A stretch of DNA of 64,000 bases. Source: 55-13 sp964501275. GTDB lineage: Bacteria; Armatimonadota; Fimbriimonadia; Fimbriimonadales; Fimbriimonadaceae. Location: assembly GCA_964501275.1 (NCBI GenBank), contig CAZCSP010000014.1, forward strand, positions 20,960 through 84,959. The letters run 5' to 3'. Each line of letters starts with the position of its first letter. Position 1 is the stretch's first letter. A program made the position numbers and the translations under genes. The notes under the pieces are model-generated. The model worked only from the letters and a program-made list of their open reading frames with translations. It ran no database searches and was not told the origin of the DNA. Positions 49,991 to 59,376 of the stretch are shown piece by piece.

Positions 49991-52171
49991 CTAAGGACGA
50001 TTCAGCTTCTCGAAAAGATAGGCCATTATTGAGGCAAATACATGGGGACGGCTCGTGTCCTTGCCGATGCCATGGTCGTCGCGGGGATAGGCGAGCATGT
50101 CGAAGTATTTGCCGTTGTCGATCAGGCGTTGAATGAGGCGGGCGGTGTCTTGGTACAGCACGTTGTCGTCTAGCATCCCGTGAACCAGCAGCAGGTTGTC
50201 TTTGAGGCCACTGGCGTAGGTGATGGGCGAGGTCTTCTCAAAGATCTTGTCCTTGTCGTCCTTCACCATCCCTAATCGCCGTCGGGTGTACCACTCGTTG
50301 TAGGTCTTCCAATCGGTGACGCTGGCCACCGCGACTCCGGTGTCGAACACACCCGGCTTGGTCAGGAGCGCCATGCAGGTGAGGTAGCCGCCGTAGCTCC
50401 AGCCCCAAATCCCCACTCGGTCGGGCCGGACGTAGCCCAGGCCAACGAGGTAGTTCTTCGCTGCCACCGCCTCATCCGTATCGATCAGGCCCATCAACTT
50501 GTGGTAGCCGCTGTTGAATTCGCCGCCATAGCCCCAACTGGAACGAAAGTCCACACAAAGCACCACCATCCCCAATTCAACGGCCGCATAGTTTTCCACA
50601 TATCCCGCCCATGCCAGCTTGCCAGAGTCGGCGTAGATGTTGCTGAGGAACGCGGGGTGCTTCTTGGTGGTGTCCAGGCCCGGCTTGGTGATGAGGGTGC
50701 CGTGGATCGTCTTGCCGTCCGGTCCGGGGAACGAGACCTCTTTGTACTCGGCCCACTTGATCTTCTTGAAGTCCGCCAATTGACTCTCGGTCAGCCGCTT
50801 GGCCTGAGGCTCGACGGCGTAGAGTTCGTTGTTGATGGTCCGGTTACTGGCGAGAGTGGCGATCGAGAGGCCGTCCTCGCTGACCAGCGGGTGGTCCGCC
50901 CAGTTGAAGTTCTTAGGTGCGGAGTAGCCGTTCTCCATCACCACATGGACCGTTCGCTTGCCATCCGGCTCCACGACGGTGATCTCCGACTTGAGCGGGC
51001 TCCGTCCGGCGGTAACCAAGACAATCCGGTCGCTGTTCTTGGGCCGCATCATTGCGCCCACGTCGTGGTTCTCTTTGTAGACCGGCGCGATGTTCTTGCC
51101 GTCGGCGTCCATCTTGTAGATCGACCGATAGCCGAACTGGCCGCCCATTAAGTCGGTGCCAAAGATGAGTTGCTTCGAATCCCTGGTCCAGGCAAGCGGT
51201 TGCCAGTCGTTGATGTAGTTCTTGGGGGCTTTCTCCTTGTAGACATCCTCCTTCTTCTGAGAATCCGCCTCCACTACCGAGATGGTGAACTCCTGGAAGT
51301 CGTCCTTTTGCCAAGCGATGGCGATCCGTTTGCTATCAGGGCTCCAGGTGGCTTCCTTGACCCACAGGTAGCGAGGGATGCCGGTCACCCACTTGACGAT
51401 CCCGCCATCCGCCCCGACGATCCCGATCTGATTGTCCTGCGAAAGGTCGCCGTTCCACATCCGTTGGATGTTCACGACCTCCGCCTTGTCTTTGCTAAAG
51501 TCCATCATCACATGGCGGCCCAGTTTGCTGCTGTCCGACCAGAAGACGAGCAGGTTCTTGGAGTCGGGCGACCAGTCGAAGTTGTCGATGGTGGTGTTGG
51601 GTTTGCTGATGAAGGTGAGTTGTTTGGTCCGACCGTTCTGGCGGTCCATGCGGAACACGTTCTGGCCAACCTGGTAGGCCAGCCACTTTCCATCCGGGGA
51701 GTATTGGAAGCTACGCGCTCCGGTGTTGCCATCGAAGATCGGATTCAACTCTCGGCCATCAGGCTTCATGGTCCAAGCCCGGCCTTTGTAGCTAAAAAGA
51801 ATCTCCTGGCTGTCCGGCGACCACTGGAAACCTCCCGGACCACCGTCGTAGAGTTCGGCTTCCTTTTTCTCAAGCTCAGTCCTCGTGTCGTCTTGGCGGG
51901 GCAAGTCGTATATTTTGCTCGCCTCCACAATCCGCCGCTTGGCCCCGCCGGGGAAATCTAGAATCCAGACGTCCAACCGGCGCTCGCCGGTCTGGTTCCA
52001 GCCGAACACGATCTTCTTTCCGTCAGGCGACATGATTGCGCCAGTCGGGCTGCGGCCGTTGAGCAAGGGATACTGGTAGTAGCGCTCAAACGGAATCTCG
52101 GTTTGGGGCAACCTCTGGGCCTGGGCAAAGCTGAGGGTGAGAAGGAGGGCTGAGAATAGGACGGGCTTCAT
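49991..52171 (-). CDS. Secreted prolyl oligopeptidase/DPP-type S9 peptidase
   Basis: A 726-residue exported serine peptidase: signal peptide MKPVLFSALLLTLSFAQA, a WD-like seven-bladed beta-propeller (about 25-470; repeated SPDGK/SPDSK words), and a C-terminal alpha/beta hydrolase with S592 in GWSYGGY, D669 in GMLDDNV and H700 in DDHGIGK. Such enzymes cut short peptides, often dipeptides, outside the cytoplasm. It is the first gene of the block with the glycosyltransferases but is functionally separate. It diverges from the 52259 gene. Confidence 0.94.
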   Translation of the reverse strand: MKPVLFSALLLTLSFAQAQRLPQTEIPFERYYQYPLLNGRSPTGAIMSPDGKKIVFGWNQTGERRLDVWILDFPGGAKRRIVEASKIYDLPRQDDTRTELEKKEAELYDGGPGGFQWSPDSQEILFSYKGRAWTMKPDGRELNPIFDGNTGARSFQYSPDGKWLAYQVGQNVFRMDRQNGRTKQLTFISKPNTTIDNFDWSPDSKNLLVFWSDSSKLGRHVMMDFSKDKAEVVNIQRMWNGDLSQDNQIGIVGADGGIVKWVTGIPRYLWVKEATWSPDSKRIAIAWQKDDFQEFTISVVEADSQKKEDVYKEKAPKNYINDWQPLAWTRDSKQLIFGTDLMGGQFGYRSIYKMDADGKNIAPVYKENHDVGAMMRPKNSDRIVLVTAGRSPLKSEITVVEPDGKRTVHVVMENGYSAPKNFNWADHPLVSEDGLSIATLASNRTINNELYAVEPQAKRLTESQLADFKKIKWAEYKEVSFPGPDGKTIHGTLITKPGLDTTKKHPAFLSNIYADSGKLAWAGYVENYAAVELGMVVLCVDFRSSWGYGGEFNSGYHKLMGLIDTDEAVAAKNYLVGLGYVRPDRVGIWGWSYGGYLTCMALLTKPGVFDTGVAVASVTDWKTYNEWYTRRRLGMVKDDKDKIFEKTSPITYASGLKDNLLLVHGMLDDNVLYQDTARLIQRLIDNGKYFDMLAYPRDDHGIGKDTSRPHVFASIMAYLFEKLNRP

Positions 52172-52258
52172 CGATTCGGGAAGTGTTTACCCGAGTTAGC
52201 GACCTATTAGTTTCCAGGCGTGTCCTCGGCGATTCCGAGGGACAGGTAAATTGGTTTA

Positions 52259-52651
52259 ATGGGAAGGCGGACACTCATCTTGATCATCCTCTGTAGCGTA
52301 GCCGCGCTCACCCCTGCGCAGAAAACGCCCAGCCCTGTGGGCACCTACTCCACTCCCGCCAAGAAAGATCCCTCTCCATCTATTGGAGCGTTGACCCTGA
52401 CGTTAAAGGCCAATGGAACCGTCGAATGGAAGTCTGATTCGGTAGTAGGCAAAGGCACTTATAAGTTCAAGGGATTGGAGGGGACTCTGTTTGCCACTTT
52501 CCGAAACGGGGTGAAGGTGACTGCTAAGAACACTCATTCCAAGGAGACTCGCGCAAAGATCAAACTCGCTCCGGATGGCAGCTATGTGCTTGTGGAGACC
52601 GGAGACAGTTCTAATCCGTGGGTTAAGCTCTTTAAAAAGAAAGGCAAGTAG
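52259..52651 (+). CDS. Small secreted protein of unknown function
   Basis: A 130-residue exported protein: signal peptide MGRRTLILIILCSVAALTPAQ, then a basic beta-rich domain with LTLTLKANGTVEWKSDSVVGKGTYKFKG and YVLVETGDSSNPWVKLFKKKG. The pattern (TLKANGTVEW..GKGTYKF) resembles small lipocalin-like beta-barrels. I cannot name it. TAAATT lies 6 bases before the ATG. It is divergent from the S9 peptidase. Confidence 0.65.
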   Translation: MGRRTLILIILCSVAALTPAQKTPSPVGTYSTPAKKDPSPSIGALTLTLKANGTVEWKSDSVVGKGTYKFKGLEGTLFATFRNGVKVTAKNTHSKETRAKIKLAPDGSYVLVETGDSSNPWVKLFKKKGK

Positions 52652-52689
52652 TTTCGATTAACCGCCCAACCAAGGGTAAAACCAGCGGC

Positions 52690-53667
52690 ATGAAAGTTGC
52701 CGTTGCCGGGCTCACCCATGGCCATGTTTGGGGATTGATCGATAGTTTTCGGAAGGTGGACGACGTGGAACTGGTCGCCGTCGCCGATTCCACGCCTCTC
52801 CTCGACCGGATCGACTCTATCAGCCGGAAGTACACAGATTGGCGCAAGATGTTGGACAAAGAGCCTATCGACGCCTTGTTGGTCACCAGCAACAACGTTG
52901 AATCCTCCGAGATCGCCGTCCACGCTCTGAACCAGGGCATTCCCTGCCTGGTGGAAAAGGCGATGGCCGCCAACGCCGCCGACGCCGACCGGATGCTGGC
53001 CGCCATGCGCACGACTGGAAAGACCCTTATGATCAACTGGCCTCTCGCATGGTCGCCTTGGCTTCACGAGGTCAAGCGGCTGCTGGACGAAGACGCCATC
53101 GGCCCGGTTTTCAATGTGCAGTACCGCAACGGCCACTTCGGCCCGAAGGAGATCGGCTGCGACGAATGGTTTGTGGGATGGCTGCATGATGAATCCCTGA
53201 ATGGAGGGGGCGCCATCGCGGATTTCTGCAGCTATGGAGCCGTGATGTGTCGGTGGCTGTTTGGGATGCCGGAGAGCGTGTACTGCATCCGCCAAAACTA
53301 CACCAAAGACTACGACGTGCCCGACGACTACGCCTCTTGCCTGTTGCGCTATCCCAAGATGCAGGCTCACTTGGAAGGCACTTGGGCTCACAAGGGGGAC
53401 GACCACGCCGCCAACCCCCGAATCTATGGCCGAGAAGGCACCATTTCGGTTCAAAGCAACTTCGTTTACCGTTCCACTGTTGGTCGGGAAGAAGGGCGGA
53501 CCGCTCCGGCCCTGGAAGTAAGCAACCCCGCTGCTTACTTCTTGAATTGCATACGAACCGGCAAAGAGCCAGAGGGCATCCTGAACCCCGAGATCGCCGT
53601 CGATGCTTGCCGAATATTGGATGCCGCCAAGGAGAGCAACTCGTCCGGTGCAGCAAAACTTCTTTGA
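52690..53667 (+). CDS. Gfo/Idh/MocA-family oxidoreductase
   Basis: A 325-residue NAD(P)-dependent oxidoreductase: the Rossmann start VAVAGLTHGHVWGLIDSFRK (lacking the usual GxGxxG), DALLVTSNNVESSEIAV and CLVEKAMAANAADADRML where the conserved EKP is EKA. The second half is the beta-sheet substrate domain with GGGAIADFCSYGAVMCRWLFG. Family members act on sugars or inositols. The replaced EKP proline and altered nucleotide loop make the cofactor and substrate uncertain. It begins 38 bases after the small secreted-protein gene. Confidence 0.87.
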   Translation: MKVAVAGLTHGHVWGLIDSFRKVDDVELVAVADSTPLLDRIDSISRKYTDWRKMLDKEPIDALLVTSNNVESSEIAVHALNQGIPCLVEKAMAANAADADRMLAAMRTTGKTLMINWPLAWSPWLHEVKRLLDEDAIGPVFNVQYRNGHFGPKEIGCDEWFVGWLHDESLNGGGAIADFCSYGAVMCRWLFGMPESVYCIRQNYTKDYDVPDDYASCLLRYPKMQAHLEGTWAHKGDDHAANPRIYGREGTISVQSNFVYRSTVGREEGRTAPALEVSNPAAYFLNCIRTGKEPEGILNPEIAVDACRILDAAKESNSSGAAKLL

Positions 53668-53799
53668 AGTCCAACGTTTTTACTAGGTTTGAGGGATATC
53701 ATGCAGGATACTAGGATTTGAGGCGTTTTTCAGCTATCCTAACCTCAGTGCTTTTCTAATATTTTAGCCGGTATCGCAGAATCAAGGAGAAGCAATGTT

Positions 53800-54432
53800 A
53801 TGAACTTTAGAGCATTTCTTTTGCTCGCCGCGTCTGTTGCGGCTGTCAGTCAGGCCTCTGCCGTCGAACTAGTTTACAATGGCGGTTTTGAGATTCAGGA
53901 TGTCAACGGTGCCTATGGAGACGGATGGGGCATCAACACCACCATCCCCGCCTACACCGGAGACCCGTCCTATTTCTTTGACGATTGGACGGTTGTAGGA
54001 GGTCTTCCCGGAATTACTGCTTTCTTGGGAGCAGACAATGACGACGATGTCACTATTTTTCAGTCCATCCAAACGGACGGGTATTTGTCGGCCACCCTCA
54101 CCTTCGACCTGTACAGCGACGGATGGGATTTTCCAAACCCGTCGGACCCATTCGATTTTTTGACAGTATCGTTCGGTGGCAACCTGCTCGATACCATCGA
54201 CTTGGGCAACGACGGAGAGGAGTTCTATTTAAGCCCATCATACGACTTAACGCCGTATCTCAACTCGGGCAGCCAACTGCTGGAGATCAGGGTATTCAAC
54301 GACTCGTCGTTCAATACCTTCTCGATCGTCGATAACTTCTCTATTCAAGCACAGCCTGTTCCAGAGCCAGCCACCATGGCCGCCCTGGGCCTTGGCGCTA
54401 TCGCTTTATTGCGACGACGGCGCAAGAACTAG
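53800..54432 (+). CDS. PEP-CTERM surface protein
   Basis: A 210-residue secreted protein: signal peptide (RAFLLLAASVAAVSQASAVE), a beta-rich body with NGGFEIQDVNGAYGDGW and DDWTVVGGLPGITAFLGAD, and a C-terminal sorting tail VPEPATMAALGLGAIALLRRRR, the PEP motif plus membrane helix plus arginines recognised by exosortase. Its presence implies that the cell has exosortase (EpsH) and an exopolysaccharide-linked sorting system, though none is in the window. AAGGAG lies before the ATG. An intrinsic terminator follows at 54449-54483. Confidence 0.93.
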   Translation: MNFRAFLLLAASVAAVSQASAVELVYNGGFEIQDVNGAYGDGWGINTTIPAYTGDPSYFFDDWTVVGGLPGITAFLGADNDDDVTIFQSIQTDGYLSATLTFDLYSDGWDFPNPSDPFDFLTVSFGGNLLDTIDLGNDGEEFYLSPSYDLTPYLNSGSQLLEIRVFNDSSFNTFSIVDNFSIQAQPVPEPATMAALGLGAIALLRRRRKN

Positions 54433-54448
54433 GAGTCCCTGCAATTTG

Positions 54449-54483
54449 AAAGAGCGGAAGACTTCATGTCTTCTGCTCTTTTG
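54449..54483 (+). terminator. Intrinsic terminator after the PEP-CTERM gene
   Basis: AAAGAGCGGAAGAC-TTCAT-GTCTTCTGCTCTTTT, an 11-bp stem with one mismatch followed by TTTT, 17 bases after the stop. Confidence 0.85.
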
Positions 54484-54547
54484 CTAGGTCCCTTCTCGCT
54501 AAAGCCTCACCGTTCATCGTCCATCTAAGAACCTTGGGAGACGAACG

Positions 54548-55327
54548 ATGAAATTGACAATGATACTAGCGTTGACTATAGGCGCTTCGATGGCCATAGC
54601 TCAGACCGTCGTTGTAGACCGCATGGGCGGATATGCTTACAACTCGCCTTACAATCGCCTTTACAATCAAAGAAGCCAGATCACGTTTACCGGTGTCGTT
54701 ACCGGCATTCAGCGGGTAAAGCCGATGCCGGAGATGGATACGGGCGTCACGTTGCTCGTAAAGAACGACGCGGGTGGAGGGACCGCCGTGGTTGATCTTG
54801 GGCCGGCTTGGTTCGTGGACCAACAGGCCACTAAAATCCGCGCCAAGTCCAAGGTCCAAATCACGGGATCGAAGGTGATGGTGGATGGACGCGGTGTGAT
54901 CCTGGCAAAGCTGGTGAAATCAGGAAATAACGTCCTCGCCCTACGACGCCCCGATGGACGCCCCTACTGGGACATCTATGAACCGGTCGTCGCCAACCTT
55001 GGGCCGGACCCGAACGTCATCGAGATCACAGGAACGGTTGAAGCCTATCGGATTTTCGGCGAAGGATCGAATCGCTATGCGGGCTTGGTTCTTCAGACCC
55101 CGGACGGTCGGCTTACTGTCGATCTTGGCCCTCAATGGTTCTTCCAACCTCAAGGCTTTATTTTCAACAACGGATCTACGATCGTGATCGGAGGCAGTCG
55201 GACCTTCCGCCTCAATCCTGATTCGAATGTGATACCGGCCTATTGGTTCCGCACTGGCAACAATCTCTATCACCTACGCAACCCCGTGAACGGGACGGGC
55301 GTTTGGCAGGGATGGCAGCCTAACTGA
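54548..55327 (+). CDS. Secreted protein with two tandem OB-like domains
   Basis: A 259-residue exported protein: signal peptide MKLTMILALTIGASMAIAQ, then two similar domains. Domain 1 (about 37-130) has ITFTGVVTGIQRVKPM, LLVKNDAGGGTAVVDLGPAWF and VQITGSKVMVDGRGVILA; domain 2 (about 158-255) has IEITGTVEAYRIFGEG, LVLQTPDGRLTVDLGPQWFF and IVIGGSRTFRLN. Both carry TVDLGP-W and end with NNVLALRRPDGRPYW/NNLYHLRNPVNGTGVW. It is an internal duplication. The function is unknown. GGGAGACGAACG precedes the ATG. Confidence 0.75.
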   Translation: MKLTMILALTIGASMAIAQTVVVDRMGGYAYNSPYNRLYNQRSQITFTGVVTGIQRVKPMPEMDTGVTLLVKNDAGGGTAVVDLGPAWFVDQQATKIRAKSKVQITGSKVMVDGRGVILAKLVKSGNNVLALRRPDGRPYWDIYEPVVANLGPDPNVIEITGTVEAYRIFGEGSNRYAGLVLQTPDGRLTVDLGPQWFFQPQGFIFNNGSTIVIGGSRTFRLNPDSNVIPAYWFRTGNNLYHLRNPVNGTGVWQGWQPN

Positions 55328-55364
55328 TCCCAGTCTGGTCCCTACCCACACTTGAAGCCGAGGT

Positions 55365-57146
55365 TTAAACCTTGGCTTCATCGCCGTCTGTCTTTCTGGC
55401 CAGCGCAAGCGAACCGAGAGAGCGAAGTTCGGCGATCGTCTTTTCGACCGTCTCATGAGACTCGTTGTAGGTGCTGAGTGCAAAGTCGGCCATCTGAAGC
55501 GCCAGCTCCAGTTCCCCCAATACCACCCGCTCGATCCCCATCTCCTCAAAGGCCACCGCGTCTGCAAAGCTATGGGTACGCACGCAAGAAATGATCTTCG
55601 GATTCATCTTGTGGGCGAAATCGACGATCTCACGTACTTCAGACTTCGCGGGGGTCGCAACTACCAATAGCCTGGCGCTCTTCAACCCGGCATGGGACAT
55701 TATCCCAGGCCGGGTTGCATCCCCAAAGATGGCGGGGATGCCCTCCTTGCGCAGTTGGTCGATGATCGTGCGGTCCTGATCCACCACCACAAATGGGATT
55801 TTCTGGCTCTTCAGCGCCCGAGCGATGGTCGTTCCTACCCGGCCAAAGCCGATCATCACAATATGGTCGCGAAGACGGGGCGATGCGGCGCCAATCTCCA
55901 GATCGTCTTTTCTCAGCCTTGCTTCCAGAAGCTTCAAAAGCCAGCGCCGCTTCTTCACAAACCGGTCGATCGGCTCGATGGTGCGGAAGATGACCGGGTT
56001 AAGGCTGATGGATAAGATCGCCACCGCCAAGACGATGCTCAGCGCCTCGGGGGGCACAAGTTTTAGGCTGAGTCCCAGCCCTATCAAGATAAAGGAGAAT
56101 TCGCCTATCTGCGCCAAACTCGCGGCGATAGTGAGAGCCGTTGCGATGGGATATCTAAACCACAGCACGATCCCAAGCGCGGCTACCGACTTGCCGACCA
56201 TGACGATCCCCAGGGTCAGCAGGATGTGCCACGGGTGCTGCATCAGGACCTGTGGGTCGAACATCATGCCGACTGCCACGAAGAACAGGACGGTAAACGC
56301 TTCCTGCAGGGGCAGCATCTCGGCGCCTGCCTGATAGGAAAGGTCCGACTCGCTGATGATGACGCCCGCGAAGAACGCGCCAATGGCGGGAGAAACGTTG
56401 AAAAGGGCCGCCGATCCAAAGGCGATACCCAGGGCAGTCGCCAACACACCAATCGTGAACAGTTCGCGCGAACCCGTACGGGCCACCCTTCCCAGAAGGC
56501 GAGGGATGATGTGCTTGCCGATAACCAGCATCACCACCACAAACAGCCCGACTTTGCCCAGTGTGGTCAGCAGGGTTATGCCGAGACTGCCTTCCGCGGC
56601 GCCTTGGGGAGCAATCCCTCCTAATGGAATACTAACGGCGGGCAGGACCACCAGGGCCACAACCGTGGCGAGATCCTCGACGATGAGCCAACCTACGGCA
56701 ATCCGCCCATTGATCGACTCGATGAGACCGCGCTCCGTCATAGCACGCAGCAAGACGACGGTACTAGCCACCGATAGACAGAGCCCAAAGACCAGTCCCG
56801 CGCCCCAGGACCATCCCCAAAAACGGACCAAAACCGCACCCAGGATGGTCGCCGTTGCGATCTGAACCACCGCACCCGGGATCGCGATCTTGCGAACCGC
56901 CAAGAGGTCCTTAATGGAGAAGTGCAACCCGACCCCGAACATCAGCAGGGTTACGCCGATTTCAGAGAGTTGCTGGGCCAGGCCGATGTCGGCGACAAAT
57001 CCAGGCGTGAAAGGCCCCACCATAATCCCGGCTAGAAGGTAGCCAAGTATTAATGGCAGGTTCAGCCTCGCTGCGATCAGGCCCAGCACGAAGGCCAAAC
57101 CGACCCCAGCAGCAATGGTTGCGATTAGGGATGTATCGTGGAGAAT
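55365..57146 (-). CDS. Kef-type cation/proton antiporter with RCK (TrkA-N) domain
   Basis: A CPA2-family transporter: about 12-13 membrane helices (LIATIAAGVGLAFVLGLIA, LILGYLLAGIMVGPFTPG, and so on to LVPPEALSIVLAVAILSISL), then a cytosolic RCK domain beginning IVMIGFGRVGTTIARALKSQ and a helical tail. Likely K+/H+ or Na+/H+ exchange gated by a nucleotide. No ATG, GTG or TTG exists between the tkt stop and the first conserved residues (ILHDTSLIATIAAG); ATT at 57146 is taken as the most likely start. The open frame extends upstream into tkt to 57356. Confidence 0.87.
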   Translation of the reverse strand: MLHDTSLIATIAAGVGLAFVLGLIAARLNLPLILGYLLAGIMVGPFTPGFVADIGLAQQLSEIGVTLLMFGVGLHFSIKDLLAVRKIAIPGAVVQIATATILGAVLVRFWGWSWGAGLVFGLCLSVASTVVLLRAMTERGLIESINGRIAVGWLIVEDLATVVALVVLPAVSIPLGGIAPQGAAEGSLGITLLTTLGKVGLFVVVMLVIGKHIIPRLLGRVARTGSRELFTIGVLATALGIAFGSAALFNVSPAIGAFFAGVIISESDLSYQAGAEMLPLQEAFTVLFFVAVGMMFDPQVLMQHPWHILLTLGIVMVGKSVAALGIVLWFRYPIATALTIAASLAQIGEFSFILIGLGLSLKLVPPEALSIVLAVAILSISLNPVIFRTIEPIDRFVKKRRWLLKLLEARLRKDDLEIGAASPRLRDHIVMIGFGRVGTTIARALKSQKIPFVVVDQDRTIIDQLRKEGIPAIFGDATRPGIMSHAGLKSARLLVVATPAKSEVREIVDFAHKMNPKIISCVRTHSFADAVAFEEMGIERVVLGELELALQMADFALSTYNESHETVEKTIAELRSLGSLALARKTDGDEAKV

Positions 57147-57223
57147 GCCAACGATTCTACCTAACCGCTCGCCAAAATATGCCTCTTGTGCGAGACAAAT
57201 TGAGAAAAAAGGCGTTAAACGAT

Positions 57224-59209
57224 CTAGAGGGCTAGTTTCCTGGCTCGGGCCGCCACATTCTCTGCGGTAAAGCCGAATTCCTCCATAGCCACGGCGCTGG
57301 GAGCCGAGACGCCGAACCGGTCGATCCCGATGCTGTCGGTCGCATACTTCGTCCACCCAAACGTGCTGCCCGCCTCTACGCTCAGAGTTGGTGTTCCTTG
57401 CGGCAAGACCGAGTTCCGATAGGCTTCGTCTTGGCGCTCGAATAGGAACCAGCTAGGCATCGAAACCACCTGGGTAGAAATCCCTTCGGCCTCCAGCGTT
57501 TCTGCCGCCTTGACGCAGTGCTGGACTTCGCTGCCCGTGCCGACCAAGATCACTTTCGGCGAACCGCCTGACGCCTCTCGCAAGACGTAGGCCCCCTTCT
57601 CCAAAGGATGGTTCTTCACGTCGTCCGGGCTGATGGCGGGCAGATTCTGACGGCTAAGGACCAAGAGGGTGGGGGTCTTCTTGGATTGCAACGCCACTTT
57701 CCAGGCCGCCGCCGTCTCATTGCCATCGCAAGGTCGAATCAAGTTGAAGTTCGGCATCGCCCGGAAAGAGGCCAGGTGCTCGATCGGCTGATGTGTTGGC
57801 CCGTCTTCCCCAAGCCCAATCGAGTCGTGGGTAAAGACAAGAATCGTCGGGCACTCCATCAACGCCGACAGGCGGATGGAGGGGCGGCAGTAGTCGGTGA
57901 AGATAAAGAAGGAGCTGCCAAAGCCACGCGTCGCGCCATGCAGCGTGATCCCGTTTGCCGCCGCCACCATCGCATGCTCCCGCACGCCAAAGTTGATGTT
58001 CTTGCCCTGAGGCGAGTCGGGTTGGAAGTCGGGCGAGTTCTTTTGGTGGGTGAAGGTGCTCTCCACCAAATCCGCCGCTCCCCCAATCAGAGTCGGCAGG
58101 TGGTCTTGGATAGCGGTCAGCACCGCCTCTCCCGACTTGCGGGTAGCAATGGTGTCTGAGATCGAAGGCAAAGCGTCGATCCAAGCGGTTCCCAAGTCGC
58201 CTGAGATGGCGGCTCGGAGGGTCTTGGCTTCGTTCGGATAGGCAGAGGCGTACTCATTGAACCGCTGATCCCAGTCCTGCTCCGCTTCCCTTCCCTTCTC
58301 CACCGCCGACCGGAACTTGGCCAGCGCATCCTCGTGAACGTAGAACTCGGGCTCCGAAGGGATGCCCAGCGCTTCCTTGGTCAGCTTCACCTCATCAGGC
58401 CCAAGCGCCGCTCCGTGCACTTTGGAGGTTCCTGCCTTGTTGGGCGAACCAAAGCCGATGACTGTCTTCGCCAGAATCAGCGAGGGCCGGTCGTCCGCCT
58501 TTGCCGCATCCAACGCCCGATCCACCGCCTCCACATCCATCCCATTGATCCGCTGCGTGTGCCAGCCGTAAGCCTTGAAGCGGGCCTCCACATCCTCCGT
58601 GAAGGTGATATCGGTGGAGCCGTCGATGGAGATGTTGTTGTCGTCGTAGAGGAAAATCAACTTGCCCAGCTTCAGGTGCCCTGCCAAAGAAGCGGCCTCG
58701 GCGGTCACGCCCTCCATCAGGTCGCCATCCGAGCAGATGCCGTAGGTGTGGTGGTCCACAACCGTGTGCCCCGGCTTGTTATAAGTCGCGCCCAGAAATC
58801 TCTCCGCAATCGCAAACCCAACCGCCGTCGCAAACCCCTGCCCCAGCGGCCCCGTCGCCATCTCGACCCCTGGGGTCAGGTGGTTCTCCGGGTGGCCGGG
58901 AGTGCGACTGTGAAGCTGGCGGAACTGCCGCAAATCCTCCAAGCCCAGGTCGTAGCCGGTGAGATAGAGAAGCGAGTAGATCAGCATCGACCCATGACCC
59001 GCCGACAGGATAAAGCGATCGCGGTCGAACCAGGCTGGGTTTTTTGGGTTGTGCTTCAGATGCTTGGTCCAGAGCGCATAAGCCATCGGCGCACACCCCA
59101 TCGGCATCCCCGGATGCCCGCTATTCGCCTTCTGAACGCCATCGATAGCCAAGCCACGAATCGCGTTGATGCAGAGAGTCTGAAGGTCGGTAGAAATAGT
59201 CGCGCTCAC
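57224..59209 (-). CDS. tkt: Transketolase
   Basis: Thiamine-diphosphate enzyme of the non-oxidative pentose phosphate pathway, moving two-carbon units between sugar phosphates. Motifs: LCINAIRGLAIDGVQKANSGHPGMPMGCAP, SDGDLMEGVTAEAASLAGHL (TPP binding), MDVEAVDRALDAAK, and FGVREHAMVAAANGI, THDSIGLGEDGPTHQPIEHLA in the second half. The GTG at 59209 gives 661 residues, typical for the family; an ATG at 59254 in the same frame lies in the GTGATGG repeat zone and is less likely. The Kef gene follows. Confidence 0.95.
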   Translation of the reverse strand: MSATISTDLQTLCINAIRGLAIDGVQKANSGHPGMPMGCAPMAYALWTKHLKHNPKNPAWFDRDRFILSAGHGSMLIYSLLYLTGYDLGLEDLRQFRQLHSRTPGHPENHLTPGVEMATGPLGQGFATAVGFAIAERFLGATYNKPGHTVVDHHTYGICSDGDLMEGVTAEAASLAGHLKLGKLIFLYDDNNISIDGSTDITFTEDVEARFKAYGWHTQRINGMDVEAVDRALDAAKADDRPSLILAKTVIGFGSPNKAGTSKVHGAALGPDEVKLTKEALGIPSEPEFYVHEDALAKFRSAVEKGREAEQDWDQRFNEYASAYPNEAKTLRAAISGDLGTAWIDALPSISDTIATRKSGEAVLTAIQDHLPTLIGGAADLVESTFTHQKNSPDFQPDSPQGKNINFGVREHAMVAAANGITLHGATRGFGSSFFIFTDYCRPSIRLSALMECPTILVFTHDSIGLGEDGPTHQPIEHLASFRAMPNFNLIRPCDGNETAAAWKVALQSKKTPTLLVLSRQNLPAISPDDVKNHPLEKGAYVLREASGGSPKVILVGTGSEVQHCVKAAETLEAEGISTQVVSMPSWFLFERQDEAYRNSVLPQGTPTLSVEAGSTFGWTKYATDSIGIDRFGVSAPSAVAMEEFGFTAENVAARARKLAL

Positions 59210-59254
59210 CCCTTGAGGGTACCTGGGACGGGCGTGTTTAGTGAGGTCGTGCAT

Positions 59255-59304
59255 GGCGTGATGGACGTGATTTCGTGGTGGAGGTGATGGGAGTGATGGA
59301 GGTG
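59255..59304. repeat. GTGATGG repeat cluster at the 5' end of tkt
   Basis: GGCGTGATGGACGTGATTTC followed by GTGGTGGAGGTGATGGGAGT and GATGGAGGTGAG: several imperfect copies of the GTGATGGAGGTGA word also seen at 16071-16160 and 23656. It lies between tkt (minus) and the 59377 gene (plus). Confidence 0.6.
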
Positions 59305-59376
59305 AGCAGTCTTCCTCAGGGTTGCTGGTTCGGGCAAGCGAGAGTATGCTGTGGACGCATCCGTGGGCAGGAAACT

